From an uncultured Mycoplasmatota bacterium (GTDB lineage: Bacteria; Bacillota_I; Bacilli_A; RF39; UBA660), in NCBI GenBank assembly GCA_948469295.1, contig CAOKLK010000041.1:1-6539 (forward strand): a DNA stretch of 6,539 nucleotides, in the 5' to 3' direction. Below are positions 1 to 6,326 of this stretch, piece after piece. A model generated the notes under the pieces. It did not search any database and was not told where the DNA came from. It was given only the letters and a program-made list of their open reading frames with translations. Made by a program: the position numbers and the translations under genes. Positions within the stretch are counted from its first letter, which is position 1; each line of letters begins with the position of its first letter.

Positions 1-1778
1 TTTATCAAGGGGCTGGGAAAAGTGAATGGGTTTCTTTGGATCAAATTTCCGACCATTTATTACAAGCTGTTATTAGTGTGGAAGATAAAAATTTTTATCA
101 TCATTATGGATTTGATATTTTTAGAATTTTTAAGGCTTTGCAAACTAATTTTATCCATCATACAAGGCAAGGTGCATCTACTATTAGTCAACAATACATT
201 AAAAATATGTTTTTGACTTTTGATCAAACATGGCAACGAAAAATTGAAGAAGCTTTTTTAACAGTAGAATTAGAAGTACATTATTCAAAAGATGATATTT
301 TAGAAGGATATTTAAATACTATTAATTATGGTGAAGGAAATTATGGAATTGAGGAAGCTAGTCAATATTATTTTAATAAATCTGCTAAGGATTTAACTTT
401 AGAAGAATCGATTATGCTTGCTGGTATTCCTAAAAGTCCAAATAAATTTAATCCTGTAGTTGATTATGATACTTGTATAAAACGAGCTAAAATTGTTGCT
501 AAAACTATGTTAGAAAATAAATATATTGATCAGGATACTTATGATGGACTTTTTCAAACAGAGATTCCTATTTATGGAAAGGAAGAACAAAATCGTTCTC
601 AAATGATTCAATATTATCAAGATGCTGTTTTAAATGAATTAAAATCTTTAAGAGGTATTCCAACTACACTCATGGAGTCTGGTGGGTTAAAAATATATAC
701 TACTTTAGATTCCAAAGCTCAACGAGAGATGGAAGAATCCATTAAATCTAATATGTCAAATCAAGAGGAATTGCAAATTGCAAGTGTTATTATAGATCCG
801 AAAACTGGTGGTATTAAAGCATTAACTGGAGGACTGGATTATTCTAAAAGTCAATATAATCGTGCTACTCAAGCAAAAAGACAAGTTGGCAGTACGATGA
901 AACCATTTTTATATTATGCGGCTTTGGAAAATGGTCTTACTTCTTCTTCAACTTTTTTTAGTAGTGAAACATCATTTGTCTTTTCTAATAATCAGATCTA
1001 TAGTCCTGCGAATTATAATCATATTTATGCTAATAAAGATATTACAATGGCTGCTGCTTTAGCTTTTTCTGATAATATTTATGCTGTAAAAACACATTTA
1101 TTTTTAGGAGAAGATGTTTTGGTTGATGTTTCTAAAAAGTCTGGAATTTCTGGTACTTTACAAGCCAATCCATCTCTTGCTTTGGGTACTAGTGAACTAA
1201 ATTTATTGGATTTTGCAACAGGTTATACTACTTTAGCTAGTGGTGGATTTAAAAAAGATTTATATTTTATTTCGAAAGTTGAAGATATGAATGGGAATGT
1301 TCTGTATGAACATAAAGATAAAAATGAAATGGTTTTTAATAGTAATTACGTTTATATATTAAATGAAATGCTTACTAATACAACAAATTCTAATTTTAAT
1401 TCTTATACTACTCCAACTGCACTTTCTTTAGCTTCTAAAATGTCAAGAAAATATGCTTTGAAAACTGGTACTACGAATACAGATTGTTGGAGTGTTGGGT
1501 ATACTCCTGATGTTCTTCAATTGGTTTGGGTTGGAAAAGATGATAGCAGTGAAGTTGGAAGTGTTGCTAGTAGAATTTCGAAAAATGTTTGGTTAGAAAC
1601 GATGGAAAACTATTTAGATCCAGACGAAACTAGTTGGTATGAAACTCCTCCGAATGTAGTTGGGCTTATTCGAGATGCTATTACAGGAGAATCAGTAAAC
1701 AATTCGAAAAATTCAACGATATTTTATTATGAAAAGGGAACAGAAATGGGTTCTATCACTGTAAATAATGAAAATTAA
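1..1778 (+). CDS. Class A penicillin-binding protein (bifunctional peptidoglycan glycosyltransferase/transpeptidase), 5' partial
   Basis: This enzyme polymerises lipid II into glycan strands and cross-links the stem peptides on the outer face of the membrane. The frame is open to the left edge: 11 codons (YQGAGKSEWVS) precede the TTG at 36, so the true start and the membrane anchor lie outside the window. Counting from the codon at 36, the glycosyltransferase 51 domain spans about residues 1-165. It shows EDKNFYHHYG (catalytic E16), GASTISQQYIKN (46-57), RKIEE (68-72), the ILEGYLNTINYG motif and LAGIPKSPNKFNP. The transpeptidase domain follows, with SxxK at S286-K289, SDN at 345-347 and KTGTT at 476-480. 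All catalytic motifs are intact. The tail has the usual EKGTE-type ending of PBP1A-like proteins. With a normal anchor the protein would be about 650 residues, ordinary for the family. Which paralogue it is (PBP1a, PbpF or PbpG type) cannot be told. The sigma-factor gene lies 66 bases downstream on the same strand. Confidence 0.96.
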   Translation, partial: YQGAGKSEWVSLDQISDHLLQAVISVEDKNFYHHYGFDIFRIFKALQTNFIHHTRQGASTISQQYIKNMFLTFDQTWQRKIEEAFLTVELEVHYSKDDILEGYLNTINYGEGNYGIEEASQYYFNKSAKDLTLEESIMLAGIPKSPNKFNPVVDYDTCIKRAKIVAKTMLENKYIDQDTYDGLFQTEIPIYGKEEQNRSQMIQYYQDAVLNELKSLRGIPTTLMESGGLKIYTTLDSKAQREMEESIKSNMSNQEELQIASVIIDPKTGGIKALTGGLDYSKSQYNRATQAKRQVGSTMKPFLYYAALENGLTSSSTFFSSETSFVFSNNQIYSPANYNHIYANKDITMAAALAFSDNIYAVKTHLFLGEDVLVDVSKKSGISGTLQANPSLALGTSELNLLDFATGYTTLASGGFKKDLYFISKVEDMNGNVLYEHKDKNEMVFNSNYVYILNEMLTNTTNSNFNSYTTPTALSLASKMSRKYALKTGTTNTDCWSVGYTPDVLQLVWVGKDDSSEVGSVASRISKNVWLETMENYLDPDETSWYETPPNVVGLIRDAITGESVNNSKNSTIFYYEKGTEMGSITVNNEN

Positions 1779-1818
1779 TTTTTAGTGTTAATAACTCACT
1801 TTTCTTTTTTTTTTTTAT

Positions 1819-1824
1819 TATAAT
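1819..1824 (+). promoter_or_regulatory. Possible -10 box for the sigma-factor gene
   Basis: A perfect TATAAT sits in the 66-base gap between the PBP and sigma genes, 20 bases before the sigma start codon. No good -35 hexamer is found 16-18 bases upstream; the best positions read like TCACTT. A transcript starting about 7 bases downstream would have a very short leader that still holds the ribosome binding site at 1833. In DNA this AT-rich the match could be chance, and read-through from the PBP gene is an equal alternative. Confidence 0.3.
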
Positions 1825-1832
1825 TTTTCGGC

Positions 1833-1838
1833 AGGTGA
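1833..1838 (+). promoter_or_regulatory. Ribosome binding site that fixes the sigma-factor start
   Basis: AGGTGA lies 6 bases before the ATG at 1845. Its last three bases (1836-1838) are a TGA in the frame of the sigma gene, only two codons upstream of that ATG. The reading frame therefore cannot be extended to include an N-terminal pro-sequence. Confidence 0.85.
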
Positions 1839-1844
1839 TTTTTT

Positions 1845-2480
1845 ATGCAAAAAGCTCTAAAAGTTGAGGAAGTTACAAGACTTTTTCATCAATATCATAA
1901 TGGAAATATGGAAGCAAGAGAACAAATAATTGTTCATAATTTGCCTTTTGTAACATTCCTTGTATGTAAACATTTTAAATATCAGTTGGGTTATGATTCT
2001 TTAGATGACTTTATATCTATTGGAACTATTGGACTTATTAAAGCTGTCGATAGTTATAAATTTGAGAAAAATTGTTGTTTTTCTACTTATGCTGCTCGAG
2101 TTATTTTTAACGAAATTTTAATGTATTTAAAGAAAAATAAAAAATGGAATTATCATTTAAGTTTACAACAGTCCATTCTGGATCATAATGACGTTTCTCT
2201 TGAACAAACTATTTCTGATGATTTTGATTTTGTTGATGATATTATAACGAAATTAAATAATGAAGAAATTTATAATTATTTGGATTTTTTGTCTGTTCGT
2301 GACCAACAAATTATAAAGTTATATTTTGGAATTGGGTGTCCGAAGCTTTTACAGTTGGAAATTGCAGAAAAATTTCAGATATCTCAATCTTATATTTCTA
2401 GAATTATTCGAAGATCTATCATAAAGTTTCAAAACATTAGTAATTCACAATCAAAATTAAAAAAATCTCAAAAAATTTGA
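1845..2480 (+). CDS. Sigma-70 family RNA polymerase sigma factor, SigE/SigK (sporulation) type, no pro-sequence
   Basis: This protein directs RNA polymerase to a subset of promoters. Region 2 is very close to my recollection of the mother-cell sporulation factors SigE and SigK: ISIGTIGLIKAV at 57-68, then STYAARVIFNEILMYL at 80-95 (regions 2.2 to 2.4, core binding and -10 recognition). Region 4 begins near 149 (FLSVRDQQIIKLYFGIG) and ends in a helix-turn-helix with QISQSYISRIIRRSIIKF (about 178-195) for the -35 element. A divergent region 3 joins them. At 211 residues it is slightly shorter than SigE/SigK. It begins directly at the conserved domain, and an in-frame TGA just upstream excludes the 20-27 residue pro-sequence of Bacillus SigE and SigK. 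No spoIIGA or sigG is adjacent. The family call is firm; a sporulation role is inference, and a SigB/SigF-like or stress factor derived from this branch is possible. Confidence 0.88.
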   Translation: MQKALKVEEVTRLFHQYHNGNMEAREQIIVHNLPFVTFLVCKHFKYQLGYDSLDDFISIGTIGLIKAVDSYKFEKNCCFSTYAARVIFNEILMYLKKNKKWNYHLSLQQSILDHNDVSLEQTISDDFDFVDDIITKLNNEEIYNYLDFLSVRDQQIIKLYFGIGCPKLLQLEIAEKFQISQSYISRIIRRSIIKFQNISNSQSKLKKSQKI

Positions 2481-2484
2481 GATT
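2464..2484. terminator. Bidirectional intrinsic terminator shared by the sigma gene and the noc operon
   Basis: A perfect 9-bp stem (AATCTCAAA at 2464-2472 and TTTGAGATT at 2476-2484) closes a 3-base AAA loop. On the plus strand it is followed, after one A, by seven T (2486-2492). On the minus strand it is followed at once by a U-tract, because plus positions 2459-2465 are all A (the last two lie in the stem). It sits where the two converging genes end. The sigma stop TGA (2478-2480) is inside the 3' arm and the noc stop codon (2483-2485) begins within it. Confidence 0.85.
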
Positions 2485-3709
2485 ATTTTTTTATGATAAT
2501 ATTCATTTGATAATTGTCATCTAAGTCTAATTCTTCTAGTTCAATACTGAATTTTTCATTCATTTTCTTCACTAATTCTCTTATTTCATTGATGGCAGAT
2601 TTTAAGTCGGTTCCATTCGCTTCTTCGACCATTTGATCATACGTTGGATCTAATTTAATGATTGATGCAACTGGATCGACAATTTTCTCTTCTAAACTAG
2701 GATCTTTGACCTCTTCGATTGTATTGTTTTGTCCAGCATTTTCATTTGCAAAAAATAAGGGAATCTCTTGTTCTTTTTCTGGCTCATTTAATTCATCATC
2801 TAATATTTCAATTTCATTTTCAAATGGATTGATTTCTTCTGGAACTTTTGAAGTTAGTAAATTTTCTAACATACTCATATTTGCTGCTTCATCTTCTAAG
2901 AAGTTAAAGAATTTATTTTGATTTAGGTTTTCTACTGGTTCAACTTTTGGTTCTTCAATGATTGTTTTTTCTTCTTCCATAGGTTTCATCATACTTTCTA
3001 CATCGTGAAGTTCTCGAACTGGATTGATATCTGTAGCATTATTCACAATGGATTCTAGATTTGGGGTTAAATTTACAAGAGGAATTGCAGTTTCGTCCTC
3101 GGCATTTTCATTTTTTAGTTTTTTCAGTTCCATATCTAATTGACGCACAGTCATTCTTTTATCAATAATTTTTTTTAACCATATTTTTTGATCTTCTTTT
3201 GGTAATGATAAAAGTGCTCGAGCATGTCTTTCGCTTATTTTTTCATTTAAAAGTGCTTCTTGAACTTCTTCATCTAAATTTAATAAACGTAATTTATTCG
3301 CAATGGATGATTGTGACACACCCATTTTATCTGCAAGCTGTTCTTGGGTTAAATATCCTCGATCTAATAAACTTTTGTATGATTTTGCTTCTTCTATTGC
3401 TGTTAAATTTCTTCTTTGAATATTTTCTACTAACGCTACTTCTGCACTTTGATTGTCATCAATATTGGAAATAATTGCTGGTACTTCGTTTAATCCGGCC
3501 ATTGTTGCGGCTTTATATCTTCTTTCTCCTGCAATAATTTCGTATTTGTCCCCAAGGCGTCTTAAAACTAATGGTTGAATGATCCCATGTTGTTTTATTG
3601 ATTCTGATAATTCCTTCAATCCTGTTTCATCAAATGCTAATCTTGGTTGAAAGCGATTTGGAATTATATCTTCTATAGCGATTGTTTGGATATTTTTCTC
3701 CATGTTCAT
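2483..3709 (-). CDS. noc: ParB-family nucleoid occlusion protein Noc, with a long acidic insertion
   Basis: Noc is a CTP-dependent DNA clamp that loads at specific sites, spreads along the chromosome and keeps the division ring off the nucleoid. The N-terminal CTPase domain (about 8-115) shows IPNRFQPR, GERRYKAA at 61-68 and ENIQRR at 95-100. The helix-turn-helix (about 121-145) reads QSSIANKLRLLNL. Q133, K139, N144 and R161 match the four residues I recall as setting Noc rather than ParB site specificity. The C-terminal dimerisation domain (about 369-408) ends in DDNYQMNIIIKK. Between them, residues 201-367 are a low-complexity linker with 43 acidic and 10 basic residues by hand count. This makes the protein 408 residues against about 283 for Bacillus Noc. 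The N-terminus is short and lacks the Bacillus membrane-targeting amphipathic helix; an in-frame stop 8 codons upstream rules out a longer start. It is last in the mnmE-mnmG-rsmG-noc order, 38 bases after rsmG. A lone chromosomal ParB is the alternative. Confidence 0.85.
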   Translation of the reverse strand: MNMEKNIQTIAIEDIIPNRFQPRLAFDETGLKELSESIKQHGIIQPLVLRRLGDKYEIIAGERRYKAATMAGLNEVPAIISNIDDNQSAEVALVENIQRRNLTAIEEAKSYKSLLDRGYLTQEQLADKMGVSQSSIANKLRLLNLDEEVQEALLNEKISERHARALLSLPKEDQKIWLKKIIDKRMTVRQLDMELKKLKNENAEDETAIPLVNLTPNLESIVNNATDINPVRELHDVESMMKPMEEEKTIIEEPKVEPVENLNQNKFFNFLEDEAANMSMLENLLTSKVPEEINPFENEIEILDDELNEPEKEQEIPLFFANENAGQNNTIEEVKDPSLEEKIVDPVASIIKLDPTYDQMVEEANGTDLKSAINEIRELVKKMNEKFSIELEELDLDDNYQMNIIIKK

Positions 3710-3718
3710 TTTAATCAG

Positions 3719-3724
3719 CCCCTT
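3719..3724 (-). promoter_or_regulatory. Ribosome binding site of noc, deciding the first of two ATG codons
   Basis: On the minus strand AAGGGG lies 9 bases before the ATG at 3709 and 15 bases before the second ATG at 3703. The first ATG is therefore preferred. The in-frame TAA at 3736-3734, with no start codon between it and 3709, closes the frame upstream. Confidence 0.7.
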
Positions 3725-3747
3725 ATTCTCTTTTTATTTTACATTAG

Positions 3748-4464
3748 TTATTCTTTTTTTTTCAATGGTTTTTTTAGAATCATGTTATATGTTCTTGGAT
3801 ATTTGCTATCAGTTATATGTTTTTTCTCTATATTTAAAAGCGTTCTTTTCCCAGTATTGTTTGGTAAATTAAATTCTTCTTTTTGAATTAAAGTTGTGTT
3901 TAATATTTCTATTGTATCTTTGGCAGCTTGAAGTTCTTCTTCTATTGATGATTTCATTGCGATAAAAGATCCTCCTATTTTTAAAGCAGCAATTGATATT
4001 TCTAAAATTATTCTTAATTCTTTTACTGCTCTTGAGGTTATATAATCAAATGTTTCGCGATGTTCTTTCGTATATTCTTCTATTCTATTATGAACTGTTT
4101 CAACATTTTGAAGATTTAATTTTTTGATTAGTTGATTTAAAAATTCTATTTTTTTATTGTTAGAATCTAATAAGGTTATTTGAATTTGTGGATAACATAT
4201 TGCTAACACTAATCCTGGAAATCCAGCTCCTGTTCCAATATCTAATAATTTATCATTTGGTTTGAATGATATTATTTTATTTAACGTTAAAGAATCAAAA
4301 AAATGTTTTAAATATATTTCTTCTAAAGATTTTATTGCCGTTAAATTGGTATGTTTGTTATATTCTAATAAGAATAAAGCATATGTTTTTAATTCATCTA
4401 TTTGTTTTTGGGTTAAGTTGATATTCATTTTTTTTAATTCATTTAGAAATTCGGTTTCATTCAT
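3748..4464 (-). CDS. rsmG: 16S rRNA (guanine527-N7)-methyltransferase RsmG (GidB)
   Basis: RsmG transfers a methyl group from S-adenosylmethionine to N7 of G527 in 16S rRNA; its loss gives low-level streptomycin resistance in several bacteria. The 238 residues match the family's usual length. The SAM-binding motif is LLDIGTGAGFPGL at 73-85, with the acidic ribose-binding residue at about D100 (ITLLDSN). SRAVKEL follows at 144-150, and the family signature GKRTLL at 205-210 plus KYPRTYN at 221-227 lies near the C-terminus. The end is lysine-rich (KKPLKKKE). The start ATG overlaps the last 8 bases of mnmG, including its TGA stop, which suggests translational coupling; a strong AAGGAG lies inside mnmG 10 bases upstream. 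It sits third in the minus-strand operon. Nothing is missing or unusual. Confidence 0.97.
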   Translation of the reverse strand: MNETEFLNELKKMNINLTQKQIDELKTYALFLLEYNKHTNLTAIKSLEEIYLKHFFDSLTLNKIISFKPNDKLLDIGTGAGFPGLVLAICYPQIQITLLDSNNKKIEFLNQLIKKLNLQNVETVHNRIEEYTKEHRETFDYITSRAVKELRIILEISIAALKIGGSFIAMKSSIEEELQAAKDTIEILNTTLIQKEEFNLPNNTGKRTLLNIEKKHITDSKYPRTYNMILKKPLKKKE

Positions 4465-6304
4465 TTTTGTTATACTCCTTTTTTAGATATATCGCTAGTA
4501 CGGATAAATCTGAAGGATTTACTCCACTTATTCTTGCGACTTGACCAAGAGATTCTGGTCTGATTTTTTTTAGTTTTTGTTTGGCTTCAGAAGCAAGATT
4601 TTTTATTTTGTCATAATCTATGTTTTCTGGGATTTTTTTAGCTTCTAATTTTAACATTTTTTCAATATCTCTATGAGTTTTATTAATATATCCTTCATAT
4701 TTTACAGCTATTTCGACTTCATTTTGTATTAATGGATCAAACGGAATTTCTATTAAATCTTTTAATATATTTAAATTGAAATCTGGCCTTTTTAATAATT
4801 CATATATTGTTTTGGATGCATTTACATGAATATTTATTTTTGATAATTCTTCTTTACTTATTTTTGTTTGATTTAAAAAATTAGAAAATTCTTGCATTTT
4901 TATTTTTTTATTTAATGTATTTTGATATTGTTTTTCTGTGATACTTCCGACGTTCCATGCTAATTCTCGAAGTCTTAAGTCAGCATTATCATGGCGCAGA
5001 ATTAAACGATATTCTGCTCTTGATGTTAGCATCCTATAAGGTTCATTGGTTCCTTTTGTTACTAAATCATCTATTAAAACCCCAATATATGCTTCATTTC
5101 TTTTCAAAATTAAAGGTTCTTTCTGTTCTAGTTTTAAACTAGCATTGATTCCAGCTATTAATCCTTGGCCTCCAGCTTCTTCGTATCCACTTGTTCCATT
5201 AATTTGGCCAGCTGTAAAGATTCCTTCTATAATTTTTGATTCTAAAGATGGTTTGATTTGTAATGGATCAATGGCATCATATTCGATAGCATAGGCATAT
5301 TTTGTAATTTTTGCATGTTCTAATCCTTTTAAACTATGAACCATTTGTTCTTGAATATTTTTGGGCATACTTGTCGAAAATCCTTGCAAATACCATTCAT
5401 CGTAAAACATACTTTCTGGTTCTAAAAATAATTGATGTCTTTCTTTGTCTTTGAAACGAACTAATTTATCTTCGATGGAGGGACAATATCTTGGTCCAAC
5501 GCCCGTAACATATCCACCATACATTGCAGATTTATCTAAATTATCTAAAATGATTTTATGGGTATTTTCGTTTGTATATAATAAATAACATTTTTGTTGT
5601 TCATTAATTTTGTAAGTTGGTTCATTATCATAACTAAATGTATAGTACTCTTGATCTCCATGTTCTTCTTTCATTTTGGTAAAATCAATGGAATCTTTTT
5701 GGATTCTTTGTGGGGTTCCAGTTTTTAATCTTTGAATTGTAAATCCTAATTTTTTTAGATTATCACTCAAAAAGTTACTTCTTGGTTCACCATGTGGTCC
5801 ACCCTCATTGTTTTCATCTCCAATTAAAATATTTGCTTTTAAGTATGTTCCAGTAGTTAATATTAAAGTCTTCGTTTCTATTTCTTGACCATCTGCCAAA
5901 ATTACTGCTTTTATTTGATTATTTTCTACTTTTATATCTTCAACGGTACCTTCTAAAATTTCTAGATTTTTGGTTTCTTTTAATGCAGTTAGCATATTTT
6001 TGGGATATGTAATTTTATCTGCTTGAGCTCTTAATGATCGAACGGCTGGACCTTTTGCGTTATTTAACATTTTTATTTGAAAGTGAGAAATATCGGCAAT
6101 TCTTCCCATTAATCCACCTAAAGCATCTATTTCTCTTACAATGATTCCTTTGGCAGTTCCTCCAATTGAGGGATTACATGGCATATCTGCTATATTTTTT
6201 ATATTCATGGTAATTAAAAGGGTTTTATGTCCTTTAAATGCTGCAATATGTGCCGCTTCGCATCCGGCATGTCCTCCCCCAACTACTATACATTCGTATT
6301 TCAT
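4457..6304 (-). CDS. mnmG: tRNA uridine-5-carboxymethylaminomethyl modification enzyme MnmG (GidA)
   Basis: MnmG is the FAD- and NADH-using partner of MnmE. The complex installs the aminomethyl-type group on C5 of wobble uridine 34 in several tRNAs, improving decoding of codons ending in A or G. With the start at 6304 it has 615 residues, normal for long-form MnmG. The FAD dinucleotide-binding loop VVGGGHAG is at 7-14. The MPCNPSIGG motif follows near 41-49, and GPRYCPSIEDK around 270-280 holds the conserved catalytic-region cysteine (C274). GTSGYEEAGGQGLIAG is at 370-385, and EPYRMLTSRAEYRL near 431-444 leads to the C-terminal helical domain that contacts MnmE and tRNA, ending ARISGVNPSDLSVLAIYLKK. 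The start choice rests on the ribosome binding site: ATG at 6304 is 8 bases from AGGAAG, whereas the upstream ATG (6310) is too close and GTG (6313) overlaps it. It lies 22 bases after mnmE and overlaps rsmG. Confidence 0.98.
   Translation of the reverse strand: MKYECIVVGGGHAGCEAAHIAAFKGHKTLLITMNIKNIADMPCNPSIGGTAKGIIVREIDALGGLMGRIADISHFQIKMLNNAKGPAVRSLRAQADKITYPKNMLTALKETKNLEILEGTVEDIKVENNQIKAVILADGQEIETKTLILTTGTYLKANILIGDENNEGGPHGEPRSNFLSDNLKKLGFTIQRLKTGTPQRIQKDSIDFTKMKEEHGDQEYYTFSYDNEPTYKINEQQKCYLLYTNENTHKIILDNLDKSAMYGGYVTGVGPRYCPSIEDKLVRFKDKERHQLFLEPESMFYDEWYLQGFSTSMPKNIQEQMVHSLKGLEHAKITKYAYAIEYDAIDPLQIKPSLESKIIEGIFTAGQINGTSGYEEAGGQGLIAGINASLKLEQKEPLILKRNEAYIGVLIDDLVTKGTNEPYRMLTSRAEYRLILRHDNADLRLRELAWNVGSITEKQYQNTLNKKIKMQEFSNFLNQTKISKEELSKINIHVNASKTIYELLKRPDFNLNILKDLIEIPFDPLIQNEVEIAVKYEGYINKTHRDIEKMLKLEAKKIPENIDYDKIKNLASEAKQKLKKIRPESLGQVARISGVNPSDLSVLAIYLKKEYNKNE
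4475..4480 (-). promoter_or_regulatory. Ribosome binding site of rsmG inside the mnmG 3' end
   Basis: AAGGAG on the minus strand is 10 bases before the rsmG ATG at 4464 and lies within the last codons of mnmG. Together with the 8-base gene overlap it suggests that ribosomes finishing mnmG help start rsmG. Confidence 0.75.
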
Positions 6305-6312
6305 TTTCATCA

Positions 6313-6318
6313 CTTCCT
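6313..6318 (-). promoter_or_regulatory. Ribosome binding site that decides the mnmG start
   Basis: AGGAAG in the 22-base mnmE-mnmG gap lies 8 bases before the ATG at 6304 and only 2 bases before the ATG at 6310. Its final G is the first base of the potential GTG start at 6313. The spacing favours the ATG at 6304, whose product starts MKYECIVVGGGHAG. Confidence 0.75.
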
Positions 6319-6326
6319 AATTTTTG

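Noticed and set aside
36..38. TTG as the start of the PBP gene
   Set aside because: The frame stays open to the window edge, and the upstream codons (ending SEWVS) fit the conserved lead-in to the EDxxFxxHxG motif. The gene is truncated by the window, not started here.
22..216. Short frame overlapping the start of the PBP gene
   Set aside because: It is out of frame with the conserved glycosyltransferase motifs, and its product is a generic hydrophobic string.
1784..1816. Possible terminator after the PBP gene (AGTG/CACT followed by a long T-run)
   Set aside because: The stem is only 4 bp with a 9-base loop and cannot be extended without bulges. The 12-base T-run alone is not convincing in DNA this AT-rich.
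2658..2921. Open plus-strand frames inside noc, rsmG and mnmG (for example 2658-2921, 3199-3474, 3647-3886, 5046-5294)
   Set aside because: They lie antisense to well-conserved genes, have low-complexity products and show no conserved motif or convincing ribosome binding site; they are shadows.
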